NCBI RefSeq assembly: GCF_001552275.1 | Contig: NZ_BCQW01000013.1 | Location: 23,060 to 87,059 of the forward strand | Source: Amphibacillus sediminis NBRC 103570 | GTDB lineage: Bacteria > Bacillota > Bacilli > Bacillales > Amphibacillaceae | Direction: 5' to 3' | DNA length: 64,000 nt | Shown here: positions 44,089 to 52,528 of the stretch, in pieces | Layout of the letters: every line of letters begins with the position of its first letter | Numbering within the stretch: the first letter of the stretch is position 1 | Notes under the pieces: generated by a model | Told to the model about the DNA's origin: nothing | Seen by the model: the letters and a program-made list of their open reading frames with translations, nothing else | Database searches by the model: none | Made by a program: the position numbers and the translations under genes

Positions 44089-45069
44089 ATGAAAGTAACG
44101 ATCAAAGATGTTGCCAAGTATGCTGGAGTTGGGGTTGGAACTGTTTCGCGTGTACTTAATCATGGTAGTGTTAAAGAGACAACACGTCATAAAGTTGAAG
44201 CAGCAATTAAAAAGCTTAATTATCAGCCCAATACCTATGCTAGAGGATTAAAGGCAAATCGCACTAATACCATTGCTTTAATTATTCCAACCATATGGCA
44301 CCCTTTTTTTAGCGAATTTGCTTATTATATTGAAAAATATGCTACCGCAATGGGTGTAAAGCTGTTTTTGTGTAATGCTAACCATAATTCTGAAAAGGAA
44401 TATGAATATATCCAGATGGTAAAACGGAATAAAGTTGATGGGATAATTGGGATTACCTATTCGAATATTGATCAATATTTATCTAGTCATTTACCCTTTG
44501 TTAGCATAGACCGCCATTTTTCTGAAGATGTCGTGTATGTAACGGCTGACAATGAAGCAGGTGGCAGGATAGCCGTTCAAGAGTTAATAAAACGTGGTTG
44601 CCAATCCGTTTGCTTCATAGGTGGGTATCAACAAATTCCAAATGAGACAAAGAAAAGACGTCAGGCCTTTGAAAGGACATGCCAGGAGCAAGCTATCTCT
44701 TATTCAATTTTAGATTTAGAGGAACCTATCCTAGACTTGGACAAACAGCTGACTTCTTTTTTCTTAAGCCAGCCAGAAATTGATGGCGTTTTCGCTATTA
44801 ATGATACGATGGCCTTGGATGTTATCACCTGCCTAAAAAAGTTAAACAAATCTGTTCCTGAAGATGTTCAGGTGATCGGCTTTGATGGACAAAAAATATC
44901 TGAACATGCAGACTACTTGGTCTCAAGTATTGTTCAGCCAATTGATCAGATGGCCAAAATGGCAGTTCAACGATTAACCGAAATTATTGATGGCAAACAA
45001 GTAGTTAAACGTACTGTGCTACCGGTAAAGTTTGTGCCGGGCGATACAACATTATTCGTTCAAACATAG
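44089..45069 (+). CDS. LacI-family transcriptional regulator (1)
   Basis: 326 residues. N-terminal helix-turn-helix and hinge (TIKDVAKYAGVGVGTVSRVLN, residues about 3-25) and a periplasmic-binding-protein-like sensor domain. ATG after AGAGGGAC. Divergent from the extracellular GH32 gene and followed at 46 bp by a second LacI gene. It probably senses sucrose, fructose or a fructo-oligosaccharide (inferred from neighbours). Confidence 0.92.
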   Translation: MKVTIKDVAKYAGVGVGTVSRVLNHGSVKETTRHKVEAAIKKLNYQPNTYARGLKANRTNTIALIIPTIWHPFFSEFAYYIEKYATAMGVKLFLCNANHNSEKEYEYIQMVKRNKVDGIIGITYSNIDQYLSSHLPFVSIDRHFSEDVVYVTADNEAGGRIAVQELIKRGCQSVCFIGGYQQIPNETKKRRQAFERTCQEQAISYSILDLEEPILDLDKQLTSFFLSQPEIDGVFAINDTMALDVITCLKKLNKSVPEDVQVIGFDGQKISEHADYLVSSIVQPIDQMAKMAVQRLTEIIDGKQVVKRTVLPVKFVPGDTTLFVQT

Positions 45070-45123
45070 TAAGCTGGTTATTAATCTATTTAAGTACGAT
45101 CCGTTTGTAGGAAGGTGATGGAG

Positions 45124-46086
45124 TTGAGAAAGCCAAAATTAGAAGATGTCGCAAAATTGGCTGGTGTGTCACGAACAACCGTTTCACGAGTTTTAAATAA
45201 TAGAGGTTATATCGGAGATAAAACACGAGAAAAAGTGTATCAAGCAATGGAAACCTTAGATTATCATCCGAATGAGATTGCTCGATCATTGTTTATTAAC
45301 AAAACAAATATTATTGGACTTATCTTTCCGACGACTAATAATCCATTCTATGCTCAAATGATTTATCATTTAGAAAATAATTTTGAAGCCTTAGGTTATA
45401 AAGTTCTATTATGTAATAGTGGTGGACGGGTAGATAAAGAGCGGGCATATTTGGATATGCTACAACGACATCAAGTTGATGGAATCGTTGCGGGCGCACA
45501 CAATCGTGGCATTGAGATATACGAAAAAACGAAATTGCCAATTGTAAGTATTGATCGCTACTTAGCCCCACATGTACCTGTTGTTTCTAGTGATAATTAT
45601 GCGGGAGGAATACTAGCTACTTCTTTATTACTCGATAAAGGTTGCCAACATATTATCCATATAAATGGACCAATTGATTTAGAGACACCTGCCAATTTAC
45701 GGAGGAAAGCTTACGAAGATATAATGAAAAAAAATGGTTTACCGTATTTGACCTATGAAATAAGTGAAACAACGATTCGAGATTTGTTTGATCAAAATCC
45801 TCATGTGGAAGGGATTTTTGCCAGTGATGACCTTATTGCGACTCAAGTACTAACTGAAGCAAGAAAAAGAGGCTATCGGGTTCCAGAGGATTTAAAAGTT
45901 ATTGGCTATGATGGCGCAGATATGACATGTATTCTCCGACCAGAGTTGACGACGATCCAACAACCCATTGATGCGATGGCTGAGTTATCTGTCCAATTAC
46001 TTATTGACCAGATTGAACAGCGAACAGACCAAATTACGTTACATAATAGTTTGTCAGTTAAACTGATTGAGGGACAAACGACTTAA
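45124..46086 (+). CDS. LacI-family transcriptional regulator (2)
   Basis: About 320 residues; HTH KLEDVAKLAGVSRTTVSRVLN and a sugar-sensing domain with DNYAGG and FASDDLIATQ. GTG 45115 and ATG 45118 are in frame, but TTG 45124 has better spacing from GGAAGGTGA; ATG 45118 remains possible. A second LacI gene in tandem suggests two regulons, for example the extracellular GH32 gene and the ABC/GH32 operon at 48999. Confidence 0.9.
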   Translation: MRKPKLEDVAKLAGVSRTTVSRVLNNRGYIGDKTREKVYQAMETLDYHPNEIARSLFINKTNIIGLIFPTTNNPFYAQMIYHLENNFEALGYKVLLCNSGGRVDKERAYLDMLQRHQVDGIVAGAHNRGIEIYEKTKLPIVSIDRYLAPHVPVVSSDNYAGGILATSLLLDKGCQHIIHINGPIDLETPANLRRKAYEDIMKKNGLPYLTYEISETTIRDLFDQNPHVEGIFASDDLIATQVLTEARKRGYRVPEDLKVIGYDGADMTCILRPELTTIQQPIDAMAELSVQLLIDQIEQRTDQITLHNSLSVKLIEGQTT

Positions 46087-46465
46087 CTCTAAGTATATGA
46101 ACAAAGTTATTGTTGCAGTTTTCAAAAGGTAGGTAATCAATATTAGTTTCTAAAACTCATATTAGAAAAGATTTTTATAAATAAATTCCATAATGAGTTT
46201 TTACATCATTATATCACCTGCTTACTGAAACTAAGTACATTAGAGCATTTGTTAAAATTATTCCTTTGTGACTTAATCGGTCTCGACAGTCATTTAATAG
46301 TAAAATAGCTAGAATTTATGCACACCATCAACTCCTTTTTACGGGAAGAATGAAAAAGGCGTTGTTTTAGTAAAAATTTGTTTGAAGAGCCCCTAATGAG
46401 TATAAGTTTTTAAAAGTATGGAGCAAGGTGACAGAGATGCTACCTTGTGCCACCTTGTGAAAATT
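46087..46465. other. Intergenic gap, 379 bp
   Basis: Between the second LacI gene and the ASCH gene (convergent). AT-rich, no ORF. A weak stem near 46415-46460 (AAGGTGACA...TGCCACCTT) could be a terminator for the minus-strand operon. Otherwise nothing recognised. Confidence 0.35.
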
Positions 46466-46837
46466 TTAAATGTAAGCAAATGATTGAGGAGCAACATTAA
46501 GCCCATAATCTTTTAATTCTTTTGGTTCAGTGTATACTGTTACATTCTTCAATTGGTATGCAACTGCCTCTTTTTTATTATGATAGTATTCCGAAAAAAA
46601 AGTCGGATCTACTCCTGAATGCATAGAAGTAATCTTCCAAACTTTTTCTGGAGTACCCACTAATACGTCTTCTACCTCTGCTTCACCAATAATTTGTGAT
46701 ACAGGAGAAGTAGAGTAGATGATTATTATGTCTGGTCTCAACCTTGCTTTTACTTTTCTAAACTCATAACGTTTCTCACCACTAATAATTTTTTCTACGT
46801 ACTCAGGGTGAATAGATAACAGTATTTTTTTCATCAA
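46466..46837 (-). CDS. ASCH (PUA-like) domain protein
   Basis: 123 residues. Family landmarks: LLSIHPEYVEKIISGEKRYEFRK (the substrate-pocket start typical of ASCH), IIIYSTSPVSQIIGEAEV and a C-terminal strand PQSFAYI. ASCH domains are PUA-like folds thought to bind RNA or modified nucleotides. ATG after GGAGAGAC. Last gene of a three-gene minus-strand operon with a GNAT/PUA-like protein and a nucleotide kinase, 59 bp behind the former. Confidence 0.85.
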   Translation of the reverse strand: MMKKILLSIHPEYVEKIISGEKRYEFRKVKARLRPDIIIIYSTSPVSQIIGEAEVEDVLVGTPEKVWKITSMHSGVDPTFFSEYYHNKKEAVAYQLKNVTVYTEPKELKDYGLNVAPQSFAYI

Positions 46838-46896
46838 TCCAATGTCTCTCCTTAAAAAATATTAGCTGATTCTTCCAGTAACTAAAGTAATAAGTT

Positions 46897-47997
46897 TTAA
46901 TTGATAAAAATATTGTTTTTATTAAACCTAGCCTGTTTTAATATCATATCAAATTCTTCAGAGGAAATCTCTTTTGTAGGATAATCTGTTACAGATTTCA
47001 ATATATTTTGCTCAAGAAGAAATTTTCTAATCGGACGATATTTAAACGAATATATATCGATGAACTTTAAAATATTTACTCGACGCTTTGTTTTTAGCTT
47101 CTCTTTAATTTCTTTATCTGTAAGTACTGTTCTTTTAGAAACAATCTCTATCACTCTATCATAAGAATGTACACCTTTATGATTATCAGATACAACACCG
47201 AACCCTGTTAAAACTGCGGAATATTTAGCAGGTCTTTCGTCAAAACTAGGTTTTGTTCTATAATAGACGATAATATCCCCTGGTCTTGGAGAAATCATAT
47301 AATTACCTATGTATGTTTTTTGAATGGCATTTGCTGCTACAATATTACTCGTAAAATCCTTTGGATTCTCTTCTCTTATAATGGAGTCAGGTATTAGCTT
47401 AGTATGATATATGGTATCTATAGACAGCATGAAGTACTTTCTTTTGGTGCTTTCTTCGATATAAGGATAATTTTTAAGACTAGTCTCACTTGTTATTATT
47501 TTTTCCATCTCTCTAACAAAAACTTGTTCATTCGTCTTCTTATCAGTTGTTTGTAGTCGAAAACCAAAGTCCCTCATAAAGTTAATTAATAGTTTCTGCT
47601 CATCCCTTTTAGAAAAAATTGTTACATATACTTCTTCGACTCTGTTCATAATAGCATGCTCAAGAATAATTCTGAAGAAACGTTCTCCTAAATAGTGACC
47701 TTTCATTGTAATTTTGAAGGTCCCAATTTTTAATCTCTTTTTCGGCTCAAGTGGAACTGTGAATTTTGAATAATCCTCATCTTCCCCCTCAATCTTCATA
47801 TAAAGAAATCCTTGAATTCCTTTATTTTCTACTATAAAGGCCGTCTCTTTAGACTTTCTTAAAAACCAATTCTCGAATCCAGGATAATCCTCTTTTAACG
47901 AATCAAAAAAGGAATCATCTAATGATAACTCTGAAAATTGTTTTTGCCTAACACTTAGCACCTCATATGACTTTAATTTCACTTTAATAACCTCCAT
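46897..47997 (-). CDS. GNAT acetyltransferase fused to an EVE/ASCH-like PUA domain
   Basis: 366 residues. The N-terminal ~165 look like a GNAT fold (FKITMKGHYLGERFFRIILEHAI, a plausible acetyl-CoA loop; VTIFSKRDEQKLLINFMRDFGF). The C-terminal ~190 carry a PUA-like fold (PRPGDIIVYYRT, GFGVVSDNHKG) of the EVE/ASCH group that reads modified bases or RNA. ATG after GGAGG, overlapping the kinase gene by 14 bp, so the genes are translationally coupled. Joined acetyltransferase and modified-nucleotide-reader domains suggest tRNA or nucleotide modification, or defence; not established. Confidence 0.7.
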   Translation of the reverse strand: MEVIKVKLKSYEVLSVRQKQFSELSLDDSFFDSLKEDYPGFENWFLRKSKETAFIVENKGIQGFLYMKIEGEDEDYSKFTVPLEPKKRLKIGTFKITMKGHYLGERFFRIILEHAIMNRVEEVYVTIFSKRDEQKLLINFMRDFGFRLQTTDKKTNEQVFVREMEKIITSETSLKNYPYIEESTKRKYFMLSIDTIYHTKLIPDSIIREENPKDFTSNIVAANAIQKTYIGNYMISPRPGDIIVYYRTKPSFDERPAKYSAVLTGFGVVSDNHKGVHSYDRVIEIVSKRTVLTDKEIKEKLKTKRRVNILKFIDIYSFKYRPIRKFLLEQNILKSVTDYPTKEISSEEFDMILKQARFNKNNIFIN

Positions 47998-48520
47998 TAA
48001 TAAAATTGATTAGGTCTAAGATTTTATTATTGTTATCAGTTTCATAAATTTGAATTGGTACATTTAATTGGGCTGCTATATTTTTAGCCTGGTATTCTTC
48101 CTTTTTTTGAAACATTGATAGTTCCTCATATGTAAAAGCTGCTCTATTATCTCTGTGTTTTAATCTTTCTAAAATACCTTCTGGATTTGCTACACACATA
48201 ATGATTGCATTAATTCCCAAACTTCTAAAAGTATCAATACCCACCTCTTTAATTTGGCCTTCTTCATTTAAGAGTGTAAAATGTCCATCCAATATAATAT
48301 TCTCATAATGACGATATAATTGTTCAACACCTTGTTTTAATATATTTTGATTTTGGTCAATGTTTTTCACTTTCTTCTCGTTATTCCAATTTTGGTTAGC
48401 TGTACGTCTTATAATATTGCTAGCGCTATCAAAAGGAATTTGAAGTTTTTTTGACAATTCCGTTCCGAGAGTAGTTTTCCCAGAACCGTGAATTCCAGAA
48501 ATAAAAATAGTGTTAGGCAA
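47984..48520 (-). CDS. Adenylate-kinase-like P-loop kinase
   Basis: 178 residues. Walker A GIHGSGKTT at 8-16, a middle Asp in ILDGHFTLL, and a lid-type region (RLKHRDNRAAFTYEEL). It resembles AAA_18/AK-like nucleotide or tRNA-nucleoside kinases; the substrate is unclear. It leads the operon with the GNAT-PUA and ASCH proteins. The minus-strand ATG follows AAAGGAGAT. The operon lies inside the fructan locus, between LacI (2) and the ABC importer, as if inserted. Confidence 0.8.
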   Translation of the reverse strand: MPNTIFISGIHGSGKTTLGTELSKKLQIPFDSASNIIRRTANQNWNNEKKVKNIDQNQNILKQGVEQLYRHYENIILDGHFTLLNEEGQIKEVGIDTFRSLGINAIIMCVANPEGILERLKHRDNRAAFTYEELSMFQKKEEYQAKNIAAQLNVPIQIYETDNNNKILDLINFINGGY

Positions 48521-48862
48521 TTATAGACATCTCCTTTACGCAAAATTGCGAACAAATGTAGACTAAATAAATACACGCATCTATTTATCTATACTTTACA
48601 TTACATGATAATATTTTACTATTCAATCGACAAAAAAAGACAAAAATTCAATGATAATGTAATGAACTCAAAGGATTCTTTATGTTTATTTATATAAATG
48701 TATTAGATAGGTTTCTTTTTTTCACTGGTCATAAATATTTTTAGAAAGAAAAGATGAGAAAGCTGGATCAGGTTTTAATGTCTCAACAAGGTGTTTCAAG
48801 TCATGCTTCTAAACAGTATTGTAGGCGAAAAATTTATTCGTATGCCTTTTCACAAAAAATAT

Positions 48863-48876
48863 GTTACCCGGTTGAC
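48863..48876 (+). promoter_or_regulatory. Operator-like CCGGTT site overlapping the ABC-operon -35
   Basis: GTTACCCGGTTGAC, a near-palindrome centred on CCGG. It overlaps the -35 TTGACA at 48872. LacI-type operators have a central CG. Confidence 0.55.
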
Positions 48877-48900
48877 ATAAATGTAATCATAACTTATACT
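48872..48900 (+). promoter_or_regulatory. Sigma-A promoter of the fructan ABC operon
   Basis: TTGACA (48872-48877), 17-bp spacer, TATACT (48895-48900). A near-consensus promoter 99 bp before the first gene, flanked by two CCGGTT operators and followed by a near-cre sequence TGTAATCGCTTTCC at 48949. Confidence 0.7.
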
Positions 48901-48928
48901 CAATTTGACATCACTATTTCACCAATAT

Positions 48929-48942
48929 GACAACCGGTTAAC
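48929..48942 (+). promoter_or_regulatory. Second CCGGTT operator, downstream of the promoter
   Basis: GACAACCGGTTAAC, the best palindrome of the motif (AACCGGTT core), centred 66 bp from the upstream site. A repressor bound to both could form a loop. Confidence 0.55.
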
Positions 48943-48998
48943 ACACTGTGTAATCGCTTTCCTTTATAGGTGAGTGAGAAGAGAGGGGAGAAGCAAAA

Positions 48999-49982
48999 GT
49001 GCGTGATGAGATTGAGAAGTTCGATGTACAGTCTACTAAAGTAAAGGAGTTGGTAAAAGAAAGTAAACCACCTAAGAAAAATAAGGGGAAATTAAAGTAT
49101 TTAAAGGAAAACTATACTTTATATTTGTTTTTACTGCCAGCGATCATTCTCGTCTTTATTTTTAATTACATGCCAATGTATGGAGTATTGATCGCTTTTA
49201 AAGATTATAATGTCGCCCAAGGTATTTTAGGTAGTGATTGGGTTGGCTTGGATCATTTTAGAAGCTTCTTGAGTTCTCCTAACTTTTTATTGATTTTTTC
49301 AAATACGATAAAACTCAGTTTATATGGTTTAATTTTTGGTTTTCCAGTTCCAATCATTCTTGCGTTAATGTTAAACCAGATTAGACGCACATCGATTAAG
49401 AAGAATATCCAACTTATTCTTTATGCACCGCATTTTATTTCGACAGTGGTGCTTGCCGGAATGATATTTATCTTTTTATCACCGGCTGGTCCTGTTAATG
49501 CTATTTTAGCGCCATTTACGAATGGACCCATTTCCTTTATGTCAAATCCAGATCATTTTAGAACAATATTTGTTACTTCAGGTATATGGCAAGGAGCAGG
49601 TTTCTCCTCAATTGTTTATGTTGCTGCTTTATCCAATACAGACCCGCAGTTACATGATGCAGCAACCATTGATGGTGCTTCACTACTTCAGCGAATTTGG
49701 CATATTGATTTTCAAGTATTAAAACCAGTTATGGCTGTCTTATTCATACTAGCAATCGGTGGCATTATGGGCGTTGGCTTTGAAAAAGCCTATTTACTTC
49801 AAACAGATATGAACATTCCAGCATCAGAGGTTATTGATACCTATGTTTATAAACGCGGTCTACTTGCAGGTGACTGGTCATTTGGGGCGGCAGTTGGTTT
49901 ATTCAATACGATAATCGGTTTGATCCTGCTTGTGATTACCAATACCGTTGTTAAGAAACTAAATGGAGAGACACTTTATTAA
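48999..49982 (+). CDS. Sugar ABC permease, LplB/YtcP type (CUT1)
   Basis: 327 residues with a charged N-terminal cytoplasmic tail (about 1-30, Lys-rich) and six helices. The permease loop DAATIDGASLLQRIWHID contacts the ATPase. LplB-like proteins import oligosaccharides. GTG start after GAGGGGAG. It pairs with the next permease and a lipoprotein; no ATPase gene is present, as is usual for CUT1 systems that share an MsmX-type ATPase. The intracellular GH32 gene next to it implies fructo-oligosaccharide or sucrose uptake. Confidence 0.92.
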   Translation: MRDEIEKFDVQSTKVKELVKESKPPKKNKGKLKYLKENYTLYLFLLPAIILVFIFNYMPMYGVLIAFKDYNVAQGILGSDWVGLDHFRSFLSSPNFLLIFSNTIKLSLYGLIFGFPVPIILALMLNQIRRTSIKKNIQLILYAPHFISTVVLAGMIFIFLSPAGPVNAILAPFTNGPISFMSNPDHFRTIFVTSGIWQGAGFSSIVYVAALSNTDPQLHDAATIDGASLLQRIWHIDFQVLKPVMAVLFILAIGGIMGVGFEKAYLLQTDMNIPASEVIDTYVYKRGLLAGDWSFGAAVGLFNTIIGLILLVITNTVVKKLNGETLY

Positions 49983-49996
49983 GAGAGGAGTAGAAG

Positions 49997-50890
49997 ATGG
50001 CAGCTAATCATTTAATTAACAATTCAAAAGCAGATCGTTTTATTCTATTACTTAATAAAATTATTCTGAGTCTGCTTGTACTGATTATTATTGTTCCGTT
50101 GATATACGTCGTACTGGGCTCTTTTTTACAACCTAGCATCTTGGTTACACGTGGTCTTTCTCTTAATCCAGACCATTGGACTTTGGATGGTTATATCCGA
50201 ATTTTTCAAGATGGTTCAATCGTTCGAGGCTTTTTTAACTCGCTTTTTTACGCTGGTAGCTTCACGCTAGTATCTGTAACGTTTACTGTATTGGCTGGTT
50301 ATTCACTATCCATTAAAGATTTAGTTGGCGGAAAGGCTATCATTATCTTTTTTCTATTTGCAATGTTTTTTAACGGTGGGATGATTCCGACCTATCTGGT
50401 AGTTAGATCACTAGGTCTTGTTAACACGCCGTGGGCGCTAATTTTACCAGGTTCAATCGGGATATGGAATATTATTTTATGTCGAACTTTCTTTCGAGGC
50501 TTGCCTAATGAGCTAAAGGAGGCGGCAAGAATAGATGGTGCTTCTGATTTCCGTATCTTTATCAGTATTATACTTCCCTTATCGAAACCTATTATTTTTG
50601 TAATCGCTTTATTCGCTTTTATTGGTCAATGGAATTCTTACTTTAATGCGATGATCTATTTAGATGATCGTTCGCTCTACCCACTTCAATTAGTTCTACG
50701 TGAAATTCTGGTGCAAAATGAAGTGCCACAGGGTATGATCGCTGACCAATTAGCTCGAGCAGAAATGCAACGTATGGCAGAAATGATTAAATATTCATCT
50801 ATTGTAGTTTCCAGCTTGCCATTAATGGTTATGTATCCATTTTTCCAGAAGTATTTTGAAAAAGGCGTCATGGTTGGTTCATTAAAATAA
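49997..50890 (+). CDS. Sugar ABC permease, LplC/YcjP type (CUT1)
   Basis: 297 residues, about six helices, with EAARIDGASDFRIFISIILP as the ATPase-contact loop and FFNGGMIPTYLVVR typical of LplC. The C-terminus ends YPFFQKYFEKGVMVGSLK, a family hallmark. ATG after GAGAGGAG, 14 bp behind its partner gene. Confidence 0.93.
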   Translation: MAANHLINNSKADRFILLLNKIILSLLVLIIIVPLIYVVLGSFLQPSILVTRGLSLNPDHWTLDGYIRIFQDGSIVRGFFNSLFYAGSFTLVSVTFTVLAGYSLSIKDLVGGKAIIIFFLFAMFFNGGMIPTYLVVRSLGLVNTPWALILPGSIGIWNIILCRTFFRGLPNELKEAARIDGASDFRIFISIILPLSKPIIFVIALFAFIGQWNSYFNAMIYLDDRSLYPLQLVLREILVQNEVPQGMIADQLARAEMQRMAEMIKYSSIVVSSLPLMVMYPFFQKYFEKGVMVGSLK

Positions 50891-50911
50891 AGAAAAGTGA
50901 GGGTTAAACAA

Positions 50912-52513
50912 ATGAAGAAATTGCTTAGTTTGGTTATTGGATTAGTCAGCCTATTATTAATCAGCGCTTGTGGAGACAATGAACAATCCTGGTCAGATGA
51001 CTATGGATTAGAGGATATTACGTTTCCAGTAGAAGAAGATGTTTCGCTAAAAATTATGACGAATAGTGCAGCCATCGCCCCTGACGATCCAAACGATAAG
51101 CTAATCTTCCAACGTTTGGAGGAAGAGACGGGCGTTCACATTGAATGGTTAAATTTTGTCGGGGAAACCTTTGACGAACGACGAAACCTTGCGATGGCAA
51201 CGGGGGAAATGCCGGATGCCATTATGAATGCTAACTTTAGTGATTATGAGTTGCTAAATTATGCGGAAGATGGAGCCATTATTCCATTAAATGATTTAAT
51301 TAAGAATTATATGCCTAATTTACGTCGTGTATTAGAAGAAGCCCCTCAATATGAGGCCATGATGACTGCACCTGATGGCAACATCTATGCTTTTCCATGG
51401 ATTGAAGAATTAGGTGAGGGGAAAGAACGTATTCAGGCAGTTGAAAATTTCCCATGGATTAATGTTGAGTGGTTAGATGAATTGGGACTAGATATGCCAT
51501 CGACGACAGATGAATTGAAAGAGGTTTTAATTGCATTCCGAGATCATGACATGGCTGGTAATGGTGAAACGATTCCGATGTCATTTATTATCAATCATGG
51601 TGGGGAGGATCCTGGCTTTTTATTCAGTTCATTCGGATTAGGTGATAATTTTGATCGAATGATTGTGAATGGAGATCATCAAGTAGTTTCTACGGTTACT
51701 GATAAAGGCTATAAGGATGCCATTAATTTCATGTACGAACTATATAGTGAAGGGTTAATTGATGTGGAAGCATTTGAACATGATTGGCCAACCTATGTTG
51801 CTAAAGGTCAGCAGGGTCGCTATGGACTGTATTTTACTTGGGATAAAGGTAATATCACCGGTATGGGTGATGATTATGATTTAATGGGGCCATTAGCTGG
51901 ACCAGATGGTCGGGTCCATGTTACCCAAACAAATGCCATCGGTTTTCATAGACAACGTATGGTGATCACAAGTGTCAACGAAAACTTAGAGCTAACCGCT
52001 AAGTGGATTGATCAACTATATGACCCTCATCAATCTGTGCAAAACAATTGGGGTACTTATGGAGATGATGAAAAACAAAATATCTTTGAATTTGATGAAC
52101 AAGCCAATATGCTCAGACATTTACCGCTAGAGGGAACAGCGCCTGTAGAACTTCGTGAAGAAACCTCTGTTGGTGGACCATTAGCTATCTTGGATAGTTA
52201 TTATGGCGCCGTAACAACCATGCCTGACGATGCAGCTTGGAGACTTGAATTAATGAAAGATGTCATGTCTCCACATATGTCTGACCAGCATGTATATCCC
52301 AATATTTTATTCAGTAAAGATGAGCTGGATCGTTTATCCGTTATTGAGGCAGACTTGTTTCCTTATATTAATCGGAAGCGGGCAGAATGGATGACAAATG
52401 GTCAAGCAGATGCAGAGTGGGAAGATTACTTGCTTGAATTAGAGCGACTAGGCTTGAATGAATGGCTTGATATTAAACAAGAGGCGTATGACCGATACCT
52501 TGATATGAATTAA
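50912..52513 (+). CDS. Sugar-binding lipoprotein, LplA type
   Basis: About 533 residues. Signal peptide with lipobox LLISAC (lipid-modified Cys20), then a large solute-binding domain with ETGVHIEWLNF and ATGEMPDAIM as in LplA proteins. An in-frame GTG at 50897 exists, but ATG 50912 has GTGAGGG at the proper distance and starts the signal peptide. Third gene of the importer; delivers oligosaccharide to the permeases. Confidence 0.92.
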   Translation: MKKLLSLVIGLVSLLLISACGDNEQSWSDDYGLEDITFPVEEDVSLKIMTNSAAIAPDDPNDKLIFQRLEEETGVHIEWLNFVGETFDERRNLAMATGEMPDAIMNANFSDYELLNYAEDGAIIPLNDLIKNYMPNLRRVLEEAPQYEAMMTAPDGNIYAFPWIEELGEGKERIQAVENFPWINVEWLDELGLDMPSTTDELKEVLIAFRDHDMAGNGETIPMSFIINHGGEDPGFLFSSFGLGDNFDRMIVNGDHQVVSTVTDKGYKDAINFMYELYSEGLIDVEAFEHDWPTYVAKGQQGRYGLYFTWDKGNITGMGDDYDLMGPLAGPDGRVHVTQTNAIGFHRQRMVITSVNENLELTAKWIDQLYDPHQSVQNNWGTYGDDEKQNIFEFDEQANMLRHLPLEGTAPVELREETSVGGPLAILDSYYGAVTTMPDDAAWRLELMKDVMSPHMSDQHVYPNILFSKDELDRLSVIEADLFPYINRKRAEWMTNGQADAEWEDYLLELERLGLNEWLDIKQEAYDRYLDMN

Positions 52514-52528
52514 TTGGAGGGAGCAGAT

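Noticed and set aside
46466..48520. Kinase/GNAT/ASCH unit as a toxin-antitoxin module
   Set aside because: Three genes with sizes and domains unlike GNAT-RHH toxin-antitoxin pairs; no small DNA-binding antitoxin is present.
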